DNA of 64,000 nt from Polytrichum commune (lineage: Eukaryota > Streptophyta > Polytrichopsida > Polytrichales > Polytrichaceae): contig OX485807.1 of assembly GCA_950295325.1 (NCBI GenBank), positions 41,942,440 to 42,006,439 of the forward strand. The letters are read 5' to 3'. Below the pieces are notes generated by a model. The model was given only the letters and a program-made list of their open reading frames with translations, did not search any database and had not been told where the DNA came from. The position numbers and the translations under genes were made by a program. Below are positions 60,775 to 64,000 of this stretch, in pieces. Position 1 is the stretch's first letter; the number at the start of each line of letters is the position of its first letter.

Positions 60775-61500
60775 TTACCTACATCTCAAGAATTTTCTCA
60801 AATACAAATGTGAATTGTACTTGAAGCAACCATTGACACCACACTAGTAGAAAACTATGCCAGAAAGAACCACAGCTGAAATCGGTTGCAGTTCCTTTGA
60901 CCAACCTGATCTGCAAAAAAAAAATTGGTTTAGCAACCAAAATTTTAGGAATTTGGGGGCAAGTAATACACCATTGGAAATCTTGAAAATACCTTTCCAA
61001 CAATATATTACACGCCCCAAGTTTTTTAAAATTGCAATCGCAAAACAAAAAAGAAAAATTTGTAGTCGTTTAGCGACTACAAATCGAGTTGGTCAAAAGA
61101 ACCGCAGTTGATTTTGGCTGTGCTTTTTTTTTGGCATAGTTTTCTACTAGTGCCGCCACAACTCAAAATCATCGCCACTTACCACACCTCGAATTACGGA
61201 CTTGTCATCGAAACTAGATGGTGGTCAACTATCCCTATCTCTAGAGTTAAAAGATTATGCCACTTCTTCTCTTACAATGTAGTTGAAAATGAGGCACACT
61301 TTGTGTTGGAGTGTCCCCTATACAACCCCATTAGAGATAAGCTTCAATCACTTTTTGAGAAGGCAATATTAGGGAGTTTGAAGTCTTTCTTCAATTAGTC
61401 CAAGAAGTTGGTATTAGCCTCTACCTCACAGGGGCCACCACACTCTGCCACTCTAGGGAATTAGCCAGTTTGACACCACCTTGATGAATCTTTAGTCCCA
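60775..61500 (+). mobile_element. LINE-type retroelement fragment (copy 3), interrupted by a CACTA-like element
   Basis: Before the insertion the frame reads YLHLKNFLKYKCELYLK. After it come HTSNYGLVIETRWWSTIPI, RLCHFFSYNVVENEAHF, VLECPLYNPIRDKLQSLFEK and AILGSLKSFF. The pattern (LVIETRW, then a CxxF-type motif, then HF.LECPLY..IR) matches the region after reverse transcriptase in several non-LTR elements. This copy is the best preserved of the three, but it has stops and is split by 60842-61152. Confidence 0.6.
60842..61152. mobile_element. CACTA-type non-autonomous element with intact ends
   Basis: It begins CACTAGTAGAAAACTATGCC and ends GGCATAGTTTTCTACTAGTG, an exact 20-bp inverse. CACTA..TAGTG ends define the superfamily. 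Flanks are CCA and CCG, close to the 3-bp duplication expected. The interior has a foldback with TTTGGGGGCAAGTAAT against ATTACACGCCCC and a GTCGTTTAGCGAC hairpin, matching the copy at 19931-20175. Length 311 bp. Confidence 0.88.
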
Positions 61501-61796
61501 TAAGCCTTTCGGCTTCTTGAACCCTAAAATCATTTTCAAAATCAACTTCACTAGAATGCACCCCATGGCAATAAAGAGTTAAGCAAAGTAACCGAGTAGG
61601 CATGCATGCCTTATGATGATTAACAAATCCAAATCAAGACGGTAGCCAAGTTCTTCATGAACTTTGGAGCTCCCCTAATGTGGTACCATATGTTGCCCGA
61701 TTGGGCTAATTGCTTGTGCAGTGATTCCATGCACCAATTCAGGAACATCTGAGTGTCCGGGGAGATTTTTGGACATTTTCAGTCAAAAGCCTAGTG

Positions 61797-61941
61797 CATA
61801 ACATTATTCAAATCCATAACAATGTTCTGTTGAACTGACAATATTCCATGGAATATTCTCATATTCGTACTAAATGTGGGAATATTCCTCGGAATGTTGT
61901 CAGTCCCACAGAACATTGTCATGGATCTGAATAACGTTATG
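61797..61941. mobile_element. CATAAC-ended foldback element (copy 2)
   Basis: It starts CATAACATTATTCAAATCC and ends GGATCTGAATAACGTTATG; the arms pair along most of the 145 bp. It sits in CCTAGTG|element|TGTTTCCAAG. The related repeat at about 39011 reads CCTAGTGTTTCCAAG without it, so the target duplication is TG. Confidence 0.8.
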
Positions 61942-62609
61942 TGTTTCCAAGTCCAACCGATTACAACATGTTGAGATCTTTCGCGTTTTCTTTGTTAACG
62001 TGAGGTATATTCCACATATTCTATTAAAAGGATTGTTAATTATCTTGAAGTCTTGAATTTCAACCGGGTGTTTCTCAAATTCAACCGATTCATCTCTAAC
62101 TAGCAGTTGAATCTCCCTGTTCATTGGAACATCTACTGTGCAGATTTGACTAGTTTTCAGTTTTGATAAGGTGTCTGTTTACTGAAAGTGCTGGGCCGAT
62201 TAATGGCATGATTCAGGGTTAACCCTTAAACGACAATGCAAGCCCCAGGGGCTTGGTATTATTTTGGGAGAATCTTGTTCAAAACTTCTACTCCATTGCA
62301 CCAAATGGGGTTTTTAGAATGCCAAATCGAGCACCTTAGCAAGATCTATACTTCTTTAGAATAAAGCCTATGTAAATTAATTGGTTAATTATGCTTAAAA
62401 TGAATTTAAAAATATATTTTGGGTGTGGTATCGGGAAAGCATATGTCCTTTAAGGGTTAAGTTAGGCCATTGCAAGAGACCTCAAGAAATCGCAGTGTTG
62501 TGAAATGCTTGGCTTATTTCTTTGGGAAGACTCTGGTGATGCTTGGCATGAAGGAGATCCCCATAGCTTTTACAACATTCCAATATTTGATGCGCAATTC
62601 GTCACTTTT

Positions 62610-63121
62610 GTGCCACTTTACACCTAGAGGCCGGGCCAATTCGTTGTGTAAGAGGTTTAAAATCCTCACTTGTGATTGGCCGAAAGGCTCAAATCGACCC
62701 CAACCCCTTTACACCTAGAGGCTGCACCAATTTGGTGATATCAAAATTTTAATAATAAAAAAATGCATGGTATGACACGGCCCGAGCTCATTGAATTGGG
62801 TGCACCCGAAATGGAAGGCCAATTCTCGGCCTCGGGGCCGATGTCAAATTTCAATAATTTTTTTAGCGAACCATATCCATTGGATTATGTGGAAATATGA
62901 GCGGATCTATGCTAGATTATGCTAGATCCATTGGATTATGCTAGATTTATTGAATCAACCTAACTTCTTGGCCCTAAGGCCTTTACATATGGGGAAATTG
63001 GCCCCCATTATAATATTAGTATAGTGTGCAGTTGAGGCCGGCCTCCAACCCAAAAGGGGTTGAAATTTCATGTAATCGGCCTCAAGGGGAATTGGCCCGG
63101 CCTTTAGGTGTAAAGCGGCCC
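62610..63121. mobile_element. PIF/Harbinger-like foldback element, family H1 (inverted copy)
   Basis: The left end is GTGCCACTTTACACCTAGAG (two changes from the intact copy). The right end is AGGTGTAAAGCGGCCC, followed by TAA. The interior order is reversed relative to 39551-40082. The left target duplication has decayed. Confidence 0.85.
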
Positions 63122-64000
63122 TAAATGTGTTTTCCTCATGCTGCCTGTTTCGTGCTGCACCTTACGTTTCTGCTATATTGCACATTTACGATTCAAAAGA
63201 ATACTGAATTCTTCAGGCTTCAAAAAAACTCTTCACATTCATACGATTACACTTTCTCCATCTTGTTGGGAGGTGTGTAGAAAATTTCGGAGAACTTAGA
63301 CACTGAGTAGACCGTTTCGACCATAATTTGGGCCAGGGCATTTAGGGGTTAATAATAAGGGTGAACCCCCAGGACTGGATTCTTCATACCACATACGAAC
63401 TAACGTGAGTGTAGAAAGGGGTATTATTTGAGGTATTAGCAAACATAGTACAGTCCTATCTCTTTAATATTACACTCGATATTATGACAACCTCAATATA
63501 ATGACATGAGTTTTGTAAATCATACTTTCTAGTTAGAATTTACTTCTATAATACGATCGATTATGGCATTGTCAATATGACACTCCAAAATGTCATATTA
63601 TAGAAGTAGTAAATGCATATGGCAAGCCCACACAAGTGTAAGTACATAGGTTAATATGAAATTTATGTAACTTTTAGATATGGAATGTGGATAAAAGAAA
63701 ATTTTAATGGAAAATGGTGTTACAACATGGGAACTAAGGGAACTAGGTTCTCTCTCAAAACCAAATCAAGAGACTCATTAGCTTTTGTCTCTTTCGCAAC
63801 AATTTTTCACCTAAACCCTAAACTAAGGTGCACAATCTGCATTTTGAACTCAATATTTATCATATTGCTTTTGATTTGCATGTTGTTGATAAGCTATGGA
63901 CATTGCACTTCTTTTGGTGGTAGTTTTGTTCAATTCTGAGCTACATTGGCAAAATTATGATCGTTTGAAGGTTGGTTGAGTTTTGAAAGTTGATTTGAAG
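63122..64000. other. Right end of window; possible pogo-like terminus
   Basis: No gene is seen. TA followed by CAGTCCTATCTCTTTAATA at 63449-63469, then CGATATTATGAC, resembles the start of plant pogo/Lemi1-like elements. Text at about 63380-63445 repeats 18415-18480 (AGAAGGGGTATTAT and nearby). The opposite terminus was not found. Confidence 0.4.

Noticed and set aside
1-64000. CRISPR arrays, bacterial operons, origins, tRNA or rRNA genes
   Set aside because: The window is plant nuclear DNA; no regular spacer array and no RNA gene were recognised by eye. A tRNA scan would be the decisive check.
1-64000. A gene cluster for a specialised pathway or a new multi-gene system
   Set aside because: The four gene families are unrelated in function, and the duplicated kinases are the only linked pair; no shared regulation or co-function is visible.

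Overview
The window is nuclear DNA of a land plant. It carries four plant gene families with GT-AG introns (an HECT ubiquitin ligase, a Sed5-type syntaxin, two FEI-type receptor kinases and a chloroplast NDH-subunit-like protein), embedded in AT-rich DNA full of small inverted-repeat transposons. Compact introns and low gene density would suit a bryophyte or lycophyte, but the sequence alone does not settle the lineage. I rebuilt exons by hand from splice signals, reading phase and remembered family sequence. All four inferred coding sequences close in frame.

Layout. 1-7930 (+): the 3' part, 15 exons, of a UPL3-type HECT E3 ligase; its 5' end lies left of the window. 7931-10781: intergenic, with a LINE-type fragment. 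10782-15373 (-): complete 5-exon SYP31/32-like Qa-SNARE. 15374-24962: a 186-bp tandem triplication next to the syntaxin start, then repeats. 24963-32855 (-): complete 13-exon FEI-type LRR receptor kinase (A). 32856-45817: repeat-rich DNA with several terminal-inverted-repeat (TIR) elements and a decayed transposon gene. 45818-50125 (-): second 13-exon FEI-type kinase (B), with every intron in the same phase as in A. 50126-55542: mostly unassigned, with a 360-bp direct repeat next to gene B. 55543-58214 (-): 3-exon PNSB2/NDF2-like gene. 58215-64000: transposon-rich.

The genes do not form a pathway: protein turnover, Golgi membrane fusion, cell-surface signalling and chloroplast cyclic electron flow are each represented once or twice. 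The only clear relationship is between the two receptor kinases, an old same-strand duplicate pair now about 13 kb apart.

I found no convincing new multi-gene system. The most notable observations are a GC-AG intron in kinase A, a duplicated and then disabled splice donor in the ligase gene, PIF/Harbinger-like elements with TAA target duplications, a small CATAAC-ended element with 2-bp target duplications and a related empty site, and a decayed transposon protein containing a 20-G tract.
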